Positions 25,901-37,043 of a stretch of 64,000 nucleotides of DNA are shown piece after piece. The translations under genes were made by a program, and so were the position numbers. The number at the start of each line of letters is the position of its first letter. Within the stretch, counting starts at the first letter, position 1. A model generated the notes under the pieces. The model worked only from the letters and a program-made list of their open reading frames with translations. It was not told where the DNA came from and made no database searches. The DNA is from Nemopilema nomurai (taxonomy: Eukaryota > Cnidaria > Scyphozoa > Rhizostomeae > Rhizostomatidae). The stretch spans positions 719,672 through 783,671 of the forward strand of contig ML133452.1 of assembly GCA_003864495.1 (NCBI GenBank), given 5' to 3'.

Positions 25901-28900
25901 TTTTCCTTGCCTTTGAATGAGAAAGATATTTAGAAATCTACTAAATGGTACTCTCATTAGTTGAATGAACGCATCTTAGCTGCGATTTTCACACACGAAA
26001 TATTTGTCAACAAAACAGGCATCAACGAAAAGTACAGTATCTGGCAGCCGTTCGAGACTTAAATTTGGATTGCCAGAAACCGCAGGAGATTAGATTCTTT
26101 AACCGACCATAAGCAACAGGGTTTAGATGGGATGTTTACAGAGCGTAGATGCTAAAAAAGTTGCTTATTTGAAAATAGAGCGTAATCTTGATAATTAATA
26201 TCTCGAATATGATCTAGAAGCAGTTCTAAAGCGCATTAAGCCAACCTTTTTGCCAGCTTAAAGAGGGCTTACGATTTGGTCAACCGAATTTGAACGACTT
26301 CGAATGACAAGTCCGCAAGTAGGTCCATTTGAACAGAAAATGTTTAGTTACCTGGCCAACTCCGGAATATTGTTACTAGTGCAAGCTTCGCCGCCTCAAT
26401 TCTACCCTTCTGGTCTTCGCTGAAAAAGCAACAAAACATCTTAAAATGGAACTTAACAAATTAGGAACGATTCTATTGATCAACTTCAGATGATTTACAT
26501 TCTTGGAATAATCGAAATAAACACGAAGGCAGAAAACTCGCGGCAATCTGGGGCAGAAAAGCCGGACCTCTGGATATCCAGTTTGCTGGACATCCAGTTC
26601 ATTGAAAAACAAGATTGCTGTACAATTAAAGTTACCATGGTATTCATCACCCTCCATTAAAATTTAAGCACACATAAAGGCTTATTGGGTAACCATAAAA
26701 TGTTTTACAGGACTAACATAATACTAGTTACAAATTCCTGTTAAATGCTCCGACAAACAAACAGGACACGTTATGCCAACAAGCTAGTGCCCTAGTGTCT
26801 TACTTGCAAATGTCCTAATTGCTTAAGTTGCTAAAATCCCAGAGAAGACCGATTACTCACGTGACCACGTTGTCTGGAATATCCGAATTGTGGCAATAAT
26901 AGGGATCCGTGAACGGTGCGAGAATGGCCTGGGAAATTAGGAACGAAGAAATTTTATGGGCTATAAAACAGTGCCGGAATAAAAGAAAATGTTCAAGGGA
27001 CAACCATAGAGCAAATCGGAAAAGACATCCTGTTCCCTTAAGCGGATACTTCATCAATTGTTCAACCACAACATACGATCATTAAACTGACTTAACTCTG
27101 TCTATTTGAATAATTTTTCTTTTACATCTATTTATTCATTTATTCATTCATTCAGCCATTCATTCGTTCATTGATTAGTTCATTCATTCTGTTTATTTAT
27201 CCATTCACTGATTTATTTAAACATATATACATTCATTCATTCATTCATTCACTCATTCATTCTCTCCTTTACATCACTTGGGGATTCATTTGGTCCATTA
27301 TTCACCTATTTACAAATACCATCGCTTTCAATCCTTCAAATATTTACTAATCCACTCATCAATTCATTTAACCATACATTCATTCATTTATTACCATCTA
27401 GGGCTTTTAAGATAAATCACCGATATTCAATAGCATTGCATAGATGAAAGTATTAATCAACTATTTGCGAGACTCGAAAGGATAACAGAGAGAAGTAATA
27501 TTGGAAACAAGACAAGCAAATTTAAAATCTTACGCCAAATGAAACATTGGAATTTCTTAAAAGAAAGATTGCAAGCCTTTGCTGGTCAGAGTTCAGAGCC
27601 TTATCACCAGCTTCCTTCAGAAGATCCTGCTACAGGCAGCATTCAACGTACCAAAAATATGCAATAAAAAATTCAACCCCTAAACAGATAGCAGCCAGTC
27701 TCGGAACACTATGACTAGGCCATCCGTTCAGCTGCCTGATTTTAACTTAAATGAATACAAAAATGCACCAGACAGTTTTACCTCTAGGCCGACGCTTCTT
27801 CGGACGTAACATCTGTATTTGGGAGTGTTGAAAAGGTACAGAAGAGTAACAATCAAGGATTCATTCATGCGAGGAATCTGAAAGGGATGAGAAAATTCTT
27901 TTTACACTAGAAATAATTCATTCATCAGTGATTCAGCGAATTTCGAAGCTAATCGGTGTTCAGTGCATTAACTATCTTTAAGATATAATGGACGTTTTGG
28001 ACAAATATTCTCGAAGCCATATCAAATATATACTTGTAATATTAAGAGTCCGTAATCGTTGGTCTAACTTAGAAGTTGAAAAACCTATGAGTTGGGCAAA
28101 CAAAGCGGTGTGCATTGATCAAACGTTTAGTAAAATATGTTGTCAAGTTTGCACAATTAATCGATGTTCCTGCACAAAATTAGTCAGCCTGCACGTTGAG
28201 CTTCCACCGAAAAAACTGTGTACATGAAGGCCACCTTCAATAGCATAATCATCGGCGCAATCTTCAGTGCAAGAGACTTAAGTGTAAAACGCACATCTGT
28301 CAAAAATTTTCACGATTTGATCCACCATTCAAATTCAAATCTCTCTCAGAAGTAAACTCCCTCTCTCTGTCATGAAATCGGATCAAGGCTAATGAGCGTT
28401 CGGACTAACCACGTGGAGAAGCTTCTCAACTCGAACCGAACTCCAGAAAAGGAATTTCCCTAATATTTACAACAGCATTTATGCATAGTGTCATATTTTT
28501 CTGGACTATCGCAAAGCGCCGAATGATTAAAATAGAAGTGAATACACACTTATTTCCATTGTAAAGATCCGTGATAGCATGAGTAGGAGAGTCAGCAAAA
28601 CAATCTTTACCTTACCCCCGGATATCACATCATACCCATGTAATGCGTAGCGCTTTTCTAACGCAAACGCTTCGAAGCTAACGACAGCTGCTGCTGTTTC
28701 ATTACCAGCAATTTCAGTTTGATAGCGGTTTTAAATTGCCGGGAAATGTTGCCTTACCATCCGAGGCATTGAGCACTGCGGCCTTGTCTCCTTCAAAGCC
28801 GACACTAAAATGTGCTAAACGATTGGGAGCCTAAGACTTGATCAGCCCAACTGGAACCTAGCGTACCACACAATGAAATCCAAGACAACAATTCAAGATG

Positions 28901-31900
28901 ACATCAAAATGTGCAGATGTGCAGAAGAGTGGATTGAATTAGCAGAAGGATGTATGAGATCATTTGCAGGATCTGAACTGCTTCCAAAGTTTGAACAGTG
29001 TCCTGGTTAAGGACAACAGGGCAACACCAATTAGCGCTTCCAGATTGTACCAAGATATATACTGCGCAAAAATTTTCGCATTGTTTGAAAAGCTAATAGC
29101 GTCTTTCATCTCGGAGTTTTGTAGTCTTTCTAAATAACAATACAAAATCCTGCTCTTTGTAGACAGAAAGAGCGCGTCTTTTCACCTGGACTCTTCTAGA
29201 AGGTGTGAAGTGGAGACTGGTTGGCCATAACACACCCAAATCATGCGCTATTTCCCACAGCTTTTAAGATGATTTTTTTAATCATAACTAGCAGTTGATT
29301 TGGATAATTTTCTGACATTTGCATACGCTGAAGAGTGGCAGACGGTAAAGTCTTTTGAATACGCAATTAATCTTTACACAAAATAAGCAGGCAAAGAAGA
29401 AGACTTACCGGACAGTCTAGAATGTTGCTGATTATAACATTGACGGCTCCGCAGTACGAGGCAATCTTCATGTTTTTGATCGCTTGAGAAACATGAGAAA
29501 CACAAGTTTAGTTCGTTTCAACAAGAGGTGCAAATCATAAAGCATACAGAGGGATAATCATAGTAGAGTGTGATGTCTATTAAATGACAGAGCTCTGAGA
29601 AACTCTGTGTACGTTTGTTTTTACACGAATCCCGTACGAATAAGGAATATGGCTGTTAAAACCAAACTACCGATTCGACACGTTCTGTTATTCATTAAAT
29701 ATGGGAGTTAGCTATTTGTAGCCTTGGCAGCCAGAATTACGTCATTATGAACCGTTGCTCGAGAAAACTCTGAGCAGAAAAGTCTCATTCAGAATCCTTT
29801 TGAAAGTATGTCAATCTACTCTTCAAGGGCTGCAAACATTCTACAATACACACAATTTAGCTAAATTTAATTGCAGAAGAAACTGATTTGATTGCTTCGT
29901 CGGTTAGAGTTTGGATTAGATCGCACACAGGGTGCTTAATGATCAGACGGGACACCTGTCGAACTCTCACTACAGAGAAGGATTTGACGCGTGCTCACCC
30001 AGCTCACATAGTGATGCAAGACAGGCCCTCGACATTCGGTCGCGGTTTTGCGACATGTCTGCACTGATGGCGGCCAGAGACATGGCCAGGCTCATTGGAA
30101 ATTCATCTGGACAGAGGTAAATCATCTACGGAAAAAATACGTAATCAACAGGATCTACAAACTGAAGCAATGAGACACGTATGTCTATGAAAGTCAGAAA
30201 TCATACTGCAGATCTGGTTCTGCCTGCTTCCCGCTGACTGACATACAACTGTCAATCAGCCATCAAAAGTGACGACTTAGACCAACCAAATCTGCTACAC
30301 GTGTGACCATGTGATTACATGGATTACACGTGAAACTATTCATGTTATTACTTGAGCCAATCAGAATCACCAAAGTTGCACTCAGAATTGACCGCAATAT
30401 AATAAAGACCGACCAAATTAATTGCCTTCGATCCCTAGTAGTACTCCTGGCTTTTCTTATTAATTCGGGTTGCCATCTGTGACTCGGTGGAGAGCGTTCG
30501 CAAAGTATTACGTCAATATGCTTTGATTTCCTAGGCACAAATTTGCCTACCTAAAGCTAATATGAAGCTTGACAAGCTGTTAAAAACATTCTGTTCATTA
30601 GATTAAACCAAAACAGTTTTTCCAAGATGCTGGGGCTCTCTACTTAAAAAAAAGATTAGTCAATAGCCTACAAAATTTAGCCAAATCAGATTTCATTATC
30701 TGATTCAATTAACCTAGTAACTTCATCTTCATCGAATTCGATAATCTAGAAAAGCATATTCATGCGATTCCACGGCATTACCGCCTCATTTGTTTTTCAT
30801 AACAGCTAAGCCCTAAACATTTCTAAAATGTTAGAACCTGCCCAGGAATTCTGCTACAGGCCTTTAACATTCTTACAGCCACTGGAAGCAATAGTAATTC
30901 AACGAAATGTTTTTGAAGATATCAAAGCAAATCTTACAAATGATGAATAAAACGCCGGAAATTAGCTGATCCAAGTTTAACATGCAAAAGAAAAAGTAAT
31001 ATGCATCTTTGAAAAATCGAAGCTTGAACGAAAAGGTGGGGTACCTTCCTAACAAGTTTTAGAGCCTGGACCCTTTCGACTTCCATAGCAGGCTGCAGAT
31101 CCATGGAACTAAAATGAGAAAAGAACAAAAAAAAATTAAAAGCATGCAAATGGCTGACGAGGCTGCGAAGGAGTGAATGCTTGCAATGGGTTACATAACC
31201 AGAATGACATGCAATATTTATAAATACTGCCTCTCATTAGGAAAACAAGATGAACGTCGTAGCTATAGCAACAAGAGCCAAAGAGGGGAGAGAAAGCTGT
31301 TTTTCTTTATCAAGGAAATTTCTTGGCGGCGAAAGAAAATGCAAAAAGTAGGAAAACATAAATGAAAATGTGATTAATAGGAGAACTACCATTTGGTGGT
31401 TTGTTGCCTGGGAAGGGCTTCTACTCTTAAACGACTTTCACTACTCATATAAGAAAGTAAAGGGTACAAGCCTTACCGAACGACGAAAATGTCCATTCTT
31501 TGACTTATCACTATCATCGCTTGGTCCGGCGTTTGGAGCAAATGACGCAACGCCCTTAAACTTGCGGCTCGAATCTCCTTCGCAGGGCTGACGAAAGCAA
31601 CCTTCAAGCTAGAAAATCGAACGATTACGTTTGACTAGAAATCCAAGTCATAAGTGCAAGCTATAAAATCTAACTAGTCTCTGCTCAGTAAATATTGACA
31701 ATAGAGCAAGAATAATTGCAGAAAGATGCAAATAAAGATGTGAAAGAACGACAAGGCGAAGCAAAAAAATCAGAACAGATAGGAAAAAAACAGGTTCATT
31801 CTGGGAGTATGTTTGCTTGCATATGTAAATGCCAACCAGGCTCAAATTGCAAGGTCGTCCGAGTCAGGGAAAACGCGCACCGCTCCTGAAGCAAAATATG

Positions 31901-34900
31901 GAATATACTTGCTGTTTACGTGATTCCCGCAAGAAAAATGGGGGCAACAAGAGAACCAATTTTCCTTTCGATTGGTGGTTGACCCCCGTGCAATTATCAC
32001 TTTTTGTAATATTACAAGACGCGAAGATCAAAACTAAGGTTATTTGACAATTGCCACGGCGCTATGAGAAGGCCACTCCCTCGATACACAGTGTTATATC
32101 GATTTGCTGCTACTGGGGGACCTTCTAGCATTCATCCATGAAAAGCAAATTCACCTGATGGGCAAATCTCGGGCTACGTTCAAAAGCAGATTACCGGCTT
32201 CTAACAACCCAGCACTGGCGATTCTCCCATCAGTAAAATCAAACACTCGCTTTAGCAAGCAAGCTGAGTTTACGTTTTAATAAAATTGCGGAGCGTCTTA
32301 TTCTAATGGCCACTTCGAGACATGAGCCGAGCTGAAGGGAATCAACAATGGAGGGTCATGGTTTCTATCACAGCCGACCATCAACATATTTTGAATGTGT
32401 TTGAGCAGCAGAAAACAGTTCCCAGTCGAGTCGTATCTCAAAGCGGTCCCCTACTCGAGGAACCACTTCCCAGTAAAAATTCACTTCTCAAAGTGGCCTC
32501 CTACCCGAGGAACTACTTCCCGACAAAATTCACTTCTCAAAGCGGTCCCCTACTCGAGGAACCACTTCACAGTAAAAATTTACTTCTCAAAGTGGCCTCC
32601 TACCCGAGGAACCACTTCCCGACAAAATTCACATCTCAAGGTGGCCCCCTACCCGAGGAACCACTTCCCAGCAGAAATTCACTAAAGTCAATCATTTATT
32701 AGGAAGATCTCTTCCCAACAAAATGTTTCCAGGCATGGCCTCTTTCTAGAGAGATCTCTTACAAGAACTTGAACATAAATGCTTCCACTATGAAACTCCC
32801 CATTAGATTCCTTAGGAAATAAGGTCAAGAATCGCGGCGATCTGAACGTTTTATTGCAATAATCAAAGCACTTCATCCATCTGTGGTGTGAAAATAGTCC
32901 AATAACGAGTCAGCTGATTTCTTAGGCAACAATACAAAAAACTAATCTCAGTAATCTTGGAAAAACTTCTAGAAAATATCGCAACTAAATGCGAGTCAAT
33001 CTACTTATCGCAAACTCTGTCGTACACAAACCACTGTGGCCAGTTAACGGTAAGCAGGGGATGGTTCCTTACAAAAATGCCTTCTGGAGATATTACGAAT
33101 ATCTACTATGGCCCACATGCGAATAAAGCTTTTCATATGCCATAAAAAGGAGTTCTTAAAATTACATCTCAATCCTGTTTTCCATAAAGTTAATGATGAT
33201 CTCATTGGTTCATCACATACTGGTAAAATTGTATCGATCGAATCATAGAGATCAAAACACACCAATCGAATTTGCCATCCGGAGATAATTCACCCTGCCT
33301 AACACATCTGCTTACAATTTAAGCTAGCTTAAGGATATACAAAGAGCGGCTGATAGAGCAATCGACCGACCAGATGAAATGTGCAGAATATGTCAAAGCT
33401 AAAGAGATTATCAAATCATTAAGAATTCTTTTTTGAGAGTACAAGGCCTGCTCCTGTAAAAGGCGGAAATGCATGCAATGAAATCTTTGTTTAAACCAAC
33501 TACACCACGCAAAATCATTACATTTACATTATCTGATCTTTAGCGACATTTGGAAAAGGCTTCTGGATATCTACTGATAAATCAGAATACAAGAAAGTTC
33601 TAGCATCAATGAAGGCTTCTCCCAACTCAATTTAAGACAAGTCTCTGGACAACAAATGCTAAAGTACAAAGAGTAAGGGAATATGCTACAAAAAGAATCA
33701 CATACTGCAAAAGCCACTTTCTTGAAAAATTTTTACTCCCAAACATTATTTTCTGACCGTCTCATTATTGAAATCACAAGTAGACCCATCCTTTAAAAGC
33801 CTTTCCCAAAAGTGAAGATCCTAACTTGTGTATAAAAAGTATGATATACAGGTGTGGAAGTACAAGCACATACCACATCACTATTTCCCTCAGTGTTAAA
33901 CCAAAATCAGTTCCTGGAGCCAAGCATCGCACAAGCTAGAATGAAAAATACCTTAAAATTCATTTTCTAAAAACAGTTGAGTATGTGAAAATCTGCAAAT
34001 ACAAAGTACAAAGAGTTATGAGATAGTGAAACAAAGGATACAGTTTTCAGAAATAAATATACAGGAAGCAACAGGATGTATTTACCATAAATTGGTAGTC
34101 TCAATAAGTACCATGCTGTGACTTAAGTTTTACTTTAGAATCAGAAAGTCTTCCAAAAGTAAACATCAATGTAAGGAATAAGAACAGTTTTCATAAATTT
34201 AAAAAATTGTAGAAGACTCACAGAAACAATAAAAAAAATTTCTGGTAGATATTGCCAATGAATTCTTTGAATTAACTAGATAAGGGAGTTTTTGGTCAAG
34301 GGTCAAAGGTAAATTTCTTAGCTCTATCAAATGCTGCATGGTTTTTGGATGATTGTTTAAGTTTTGATCTTCAATGCCTGTTTATGGCAGTAGCAACTCT
34401 TTGGTACACAGGTTTTTAAATCAGCAATAGTGATCATATAAGTATTTGAATAATTAATGAGAAAATTAGATTCAAGAAATAAGGAAATTGTAAAGAAAGA
34501 TATTTAGGAATGTATGTACATAAACAAAGTCTTTCCATGCTTACCTGCACAAAATTTTCAAGATAACCCATTCTCTTTCCAGTGGCCATTTGCTCCTTCC
34601 TTGTAATCTCTGTGAGAAGCTCACGCATATTATCTGCAGGATCTGCATGAAGGCAATCAATCTTTAGGCAGCATAATCAATAAAATGCATAAAAGACCCC
34701 TTTCAAAAGAATTGCACAACTGATAAGCAAGTAAGAACAAATGATAAGCATTCAAATACATTCACAGTTTTGCTTTCTATTTGAGTAAAAGAGATTCAAA
34801 ATTCATGGCCTCCAAGAAATTAAAAATTATGGGATGATTTTCAGTGAAATTTCATATGAATTGAACCATGCAACCCTTTATATATTGTAAAACATTACAT

Positions 34901-37043
34901 TTAGTATAATACAACTTATTCACAAGTCACTGAGAGGTGTATTAAATGTATAACACAAACAAATTCAACCCACAAACTTTTGTAATGCTTCTCAGAAAAA
35001 ACGTCACAAATAACATTGCAAGAACCATCATTAGCAAACAGTATATTGCTTTTTATAAGTTTTTGGCTTTCCTTTTGACTTAATTCAACCTGTTCATACT
35101 TTGATAAATGCATTAAATCCACTTTGGATATGGCAAGTTGGAGAATGCCTTGAAAATCTTTTTATTTCTTATTTGTATCAGAGACTTCTTATACTACTCA
35201 GTGATGAATCAGCCAGTCAATCTGTGAAAAATGCACTGCTAAGAAAAATAAATGCATTTGAAAATATCTTCTGTGCCACTTTTGCCAAGCAGAATGTGCT
35301 TCTTGTTCACCATAGTTAGTTGAAAAAGGCATTATGAAACTCTCAAATCTCTAGGTTTTACGATTTCAAAGGAATCCTTTTGCTGACAATACTGACACTT
35401 CAAAAGATTCCCAAGAAAAAGCTCAACAACAAATGTGTCTTAGAATGCCCAGTTGTTCCACAATAAGAAAGATATACTAAATCTTAGAATAATACTTTAC
35501 TATGAAAACTTGCGCAAAGAGATAAATAACTTCTCAAAAAAGTACCTTTAAGTTTATCGAGAGGGGGTGCTTCCTCTTGTTGTTCCAGCCTTGAGACTAC
35601 AAGCAAAGATATATCAATGAAAGTAGCAAATGTGAAATCAAAGCCCATTTGCTTCAATATATAGATTCCATTCTTAAACCCAAAAATAGCAAATTATTTT
35701 TCAATTTTGACTTTTCCCATTTCATAGTAGTTAATTAAGAACAATAGGGATAACACAATCCCCAGGACTGCAAATAATTAGAGATGGTATGATTTAAACT
35801 TTATGCAACATGAATGTAGTAAGACCTGCTTATCCTTCTTTAATTTATAACAGCCAATACTAGCCGGAGTGGGGTGTTACATCAACCTAAAAAAATTTGA
35901 ACCAGCACCTTTTTGTTTTATATCTGAAGGCTTTATTATGTGGTAAAAGGGGAGTCATCATTGCTTTGCACAATTTTAATTCTCCAGTTGACATTCCAAT
36001 ATGTGCAATTGCAAACTACATGCTTCATGCTTCTAAATTTTATTCCACCATGAAAGACAAACTTGCCAAAATGCCTAGTACAGTTTTCATTTATCAATCA
36101 GTGATACATCACCATTAAATATATTTCTGAAAATTATGGTGCCTTCAAAGCTTGATATTTTCAGGGAACAAGTTCTGATCATTATCAGATACTGGTAAAA
36201 TTAAAAACAACAAGGATAGACAGACTCTGCCTCATCTAAACTTAGTTGCGTCAAAAAAGCCAGAATAAAGATATAATAACTGTCTCAAAAAACTGTTTGA
36301 AACTTTGACTGGCAGTTCAACTTAGCAACTATGTCTATTACGAAACTAGAAAAATTTGGTGCTAAAATGGTACAGCGTTCGCAAAATGTTTTGAAATACG
36401 ATGTTATTAAGAGCAGGAAACACAGCTTCAAAGATGATAGTCATAGTTAGAGAGATTAATAATAAGGAGAAAAATTTGCACCCTCTCTGCGTAAGACAAA
36501 TGTTCTATAATTTCACGCAGGAAAATGAGATCAAAAAAAACAACTGAGGTTCATTGTTGCCATTGAATTCATGGGGTTTTTCACAATGATTCTTAGCTAA
36601 AAGTGTCACGAAACGCAGCGACAGTTTACTTAGACTTTCAAAATAGTTTTTCAGCAAACGGAAATACCGTCGTCTTTAGTAGTCTGGAAAGTTTCAATCG
36701 TGGTGCTTGTATTTTTAGTTAGTTTATGAACACTTCAATGTCACTTCGCAGAATACCAGTTTTGTTTACTGCAGAAATTGGCGAACGAAGGAAATAGCTT
36801 GTTTATACAAATAACCTGACACTTTTATGCAAACACAAACAAATGTGAATTTTGCTAAAAATATACTGTTAACATTTGAACTCGGGGCTCTCTCGTGTGC
36901 ATTTCTAATAGAAACTTGACGGCAAAATAGTTAAAAACAACTTTGAGTGCGGTGGACTTAGAAATGCTTATAAAGCAAAAATTAACAAAAGAGGATCCAT
37001 AGTTACCTGACCCAGTGAAGCTTCTTCGTTTGAATTTCTTCAT
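7655..37043 (-). CDS. RICTOR: RICTOR, rapamycin-insensitive companion of mTOR (whole gene, 36 joined exons plus proposed last exon)
   Basis: RICTOR is the scaffold that defines mTORC2, which phosphorylates AGC kinases such as AKT and PKC. Exons joined by splice phase and protein similarity: 37007-37043, 35546-35596, 34545-34642, 33874-33935, 31477-31608, 31045-31108, 29999-30125, 29409-29482, 27782-27877, 26861-26928, 26352-26419, 25278-25360, 25021-25108, 23578-23671, 23168-23234, 22466-22546, 21918-22030, 21680-21779, 21264-21329, 20492-20619, 19455-19590, 18930-18992, 18323-18471, 17806-17932, 17070-17168, 16589-16657, 16199-16275, 14896-14974, 14201-14313, 13655-13742, 13214-13306, 12844-13018, 10392-12194, 9997-10231, 9056-9429, 8034-8172. 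Every junction is in phase except across 12844-13018, which is one base short. About 1,839 residues before the tail, compared with about 1,700 in vertebrates. Confidence 0.93.
8034..10231 (-). CDS. RICTOR: RICTOR exons 34-36: conserved C-terminal domain with predicted zinc site
   Basis: Exon 34 (9997-10231) is Ser/Thr-rich and ends DDYVGRCIPVQLYDIL, like vertebrate DDYIGLALPVDINDIF. Exon 35 (9056-9429) holds HVEKHCLYC, a Lys/Ser-rich insert and then KEVLRLIVNLSSSVASK, almost identical to the vertebrate motif. Exon 36 (8034-8172) gives EDLCLYSQMMDQL and YTFRLAMRRFVQAMFENVNY. As I recall, mTORC2 structures show a zinc held by one His, a CxxC pair and a downstream Cys in this region. Here the H-x4-C-x2-C spacing and the later Cys in DLCLYS are all kept, so the zinc site is probably intact. 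The donor after NYIS is a consensus GTAAGT. Confidence 0.9.
10392..12194 (-). CDS. RICTOR: RICTOR exon 33: large, Ser/charged, mostly disordered regulatory region
   Basis: A single exon of 1,803 bases contributes about 601 residues. Its first residues, TCFYVLGLIAKTSQGAD, are the last conserved solenoid helix, and WECVRHRGAETWPV matches the vertebrate WDAVRHxxxxLWPV segment. After about residue 40 it becomes acidic and Ser-rich with little predicted order. Near the end it carries MRRPRGNTFTLS and then RDGLGYAAWTTLRKQR, the equivalent of vertebrate RDAFGYATLKRLQQQR. The vertebrate region is heavily phosphorylated, including an S6K site at Thr1135. RPRGNT here fits an RxRxxT AGC-kinase consensus but is not proven equivalent. 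The exon ends AGACGGGG|GTAAGC in phase 2. The long plus-strand ORF on the other strand (11118-11906) is a shadow. Confidence 0.92.
12844..18471 (-). CDS. RICTOR: RICTOR exons 23-32: C-terminal half of the solenoid, with a frame break in exon 32
   Basis: The exons give DYFLFIGRLSS (23), ASFDYGKDGIARVILAK (24), RLYATRFMRVLLRA (25), AIDVLQEACEDE (26), PALLHLGDKGVILLVR (27), GFTYLSEVDYVE (28), NDNYIRRS (29), VIPHLYGELAQHRMG (30) and MKAALWALG (31/32). All match vertebrate motifs in order. Exon 24 begins at TTACAG|CCTTTTAG, which gives HLLEICS in phase. Exon 32 (12844-13018) starts in frame as GHIGSTSWG and ends in a different frame as IVQLAQECEVLTVRG. Its 175 bases are one short of what its flanking phases need. 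The conserved ends on both sides show the exon boundaries are right, so the break lies inside, between about 12857 and 12947. Confidence 0.87.
14519..14806. repeat. ATC/ATT trinucleotide microsatellite in a RICTOR intron
   Basis: Irregular runs of ATCATC, ATTATC and CATACTATT extend about 290 bases in the intron between RICTOR exons 28 and 29. It is simple-sequence DNA and shows no coding signal. Confidence 0.85.
15861..16093. mobile_element. Fold-back (nested inverted repeat) element in a RICTOR intron
   Basis: Two arms of about 63 bases, 15861-15923 and 16031-16093, are near-perfect reverse complements with about three mismatches. They share GTCCATGTTGTACTCGACAA in opposite orientation. 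Inside them a second, shorter inverted pair, GCTAGCCAATA (15924 onward) and TATTGGCTAGC (about 15957-15967), brackets a small loop. The outer ends of both arms read as DEFD, acidic residues, DDK and a stop codon when read towards the centre. The arms may therefore be two tail-to-tail copies of the 3' end of a coding element. It lies in the 1.2-kb intron between exons 27 and 28. Family unknown. Confidence 0.6.
18930..26928 (-). CDS. RICTOR: RICTOR exons 10-22: central helical-repeat domain
   Basis: The order of motifs follows vertebrate RICTOR without gaps. They are ILAPFTDPYYCH (exon 10), ALVTIFRSWPG (11), GLESLMGVFRLPNTDIR (12), LTDDFIEAL (13), WKLCEGFIVEEALSLL (14), YVALVLNAFIDADLLE (15), IRATILLGELLHM (16), HCLPTLMSLA (17), YLDQIHQVKKRG (18), a Lys/Ser-rich link (19), EWDWDLISAVL (20) and KFVRRLLQFYKPSNK (21). 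Exon 14 uses CCTAG|ATCC, not the nearer CATGCAG|TAC, because only the first keeps phase and yields the Asp-Pro of the family. Exon 21 ends at a GTGGGT donor after LLRREE. Exon 22 supplies GERLLLELVQEI. These segments build the helical core that contacts the other mTORC2 subunits in known structures. Confidence 0.9.
20288..20341. repeat. 22-bp direct repeat, two copies
   Basis: CATGTATTTATGTCTTTTTCCG is present twice about 30 bases apart (about 20290-20311 and 20320-20341), in the RICTOR intron between exons 20 and 21. Confidence 0.75.
25821..25852. repeat. Short telomere-like CCCTAA/CCCCTA tract
   Basis: The tract TACCCTTACCCCTAACCC continues with two more ACCCCT-type units. It resembles a degenerate interstitial telomere repeat within the RICTOR intron between exons 11 and 12. 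It is too short to say more. Confidence 0.4.
27121..27400. repeat. ATTC tetranucleotide microsatellite
   Basis: Repeated TTCATTCATTCA with TTTATT interruptions, densest at 27140-27270, lies in the RICTOR intron between exons 9 and 10. Confidence 0.85.
27782..37043 (-). CDS. RICTOR: RICTOR exons 1-9: N-terminal region and start of helical-repeat solenoid
   Basis: The ATG at 37043 opens a basic leader (MKKFKRRSF). It is followed by EEAPPLDKLK and DPADNMRELLTEI, which match the vertebrate VPLDLTREPSDNLREIL region. Exon 5 encodes KEIRAASLRALRHLL, exon 6 VERVQALKLVRK and exon 7 NRDRMSRACLASLCEL. These are the armadillo-like helices of the RICTOR N-terminal domain and the clearest family signatures here. 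Exon 9 gives NESLIVTLLYLFNTPKYR. Some acceptors needed choosing: exon 8 starts at CTCAAG|CGATC, giving the split Ala codon after CEL. Large introns at 35545-34643, 33873-31609 and 29408-27878 carry only repeats and chance ORFs. No 5' UTR exon or promoter element was identified upstream. Confidence 0.9.
32436..32683. repeat. Alternating 50/49-bp tandem repeat, five copies
   Basis: The motif TCTCAAAG starts at 32436, 32486, 32535 and 32585, and its variant TCTCAAGG at 32634, so the spacing is 50, 49, 50, 49. Copies 1 and 3 resemble each other (AGCGGTCCCCTACTCGAGG), as do copies 2 and 4 (AGTGGCCTCCTACCCGAGG). This indicates a 99-bp two-part unit that was itself duplicated. Both long plus-strand ORFs here (32322-32702 and 32395-32685) come from the repeat, which lacks stops. 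It sits in the 2.3-kb RICTOR intron between exons 4 and 5. Confidence 0.9.
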
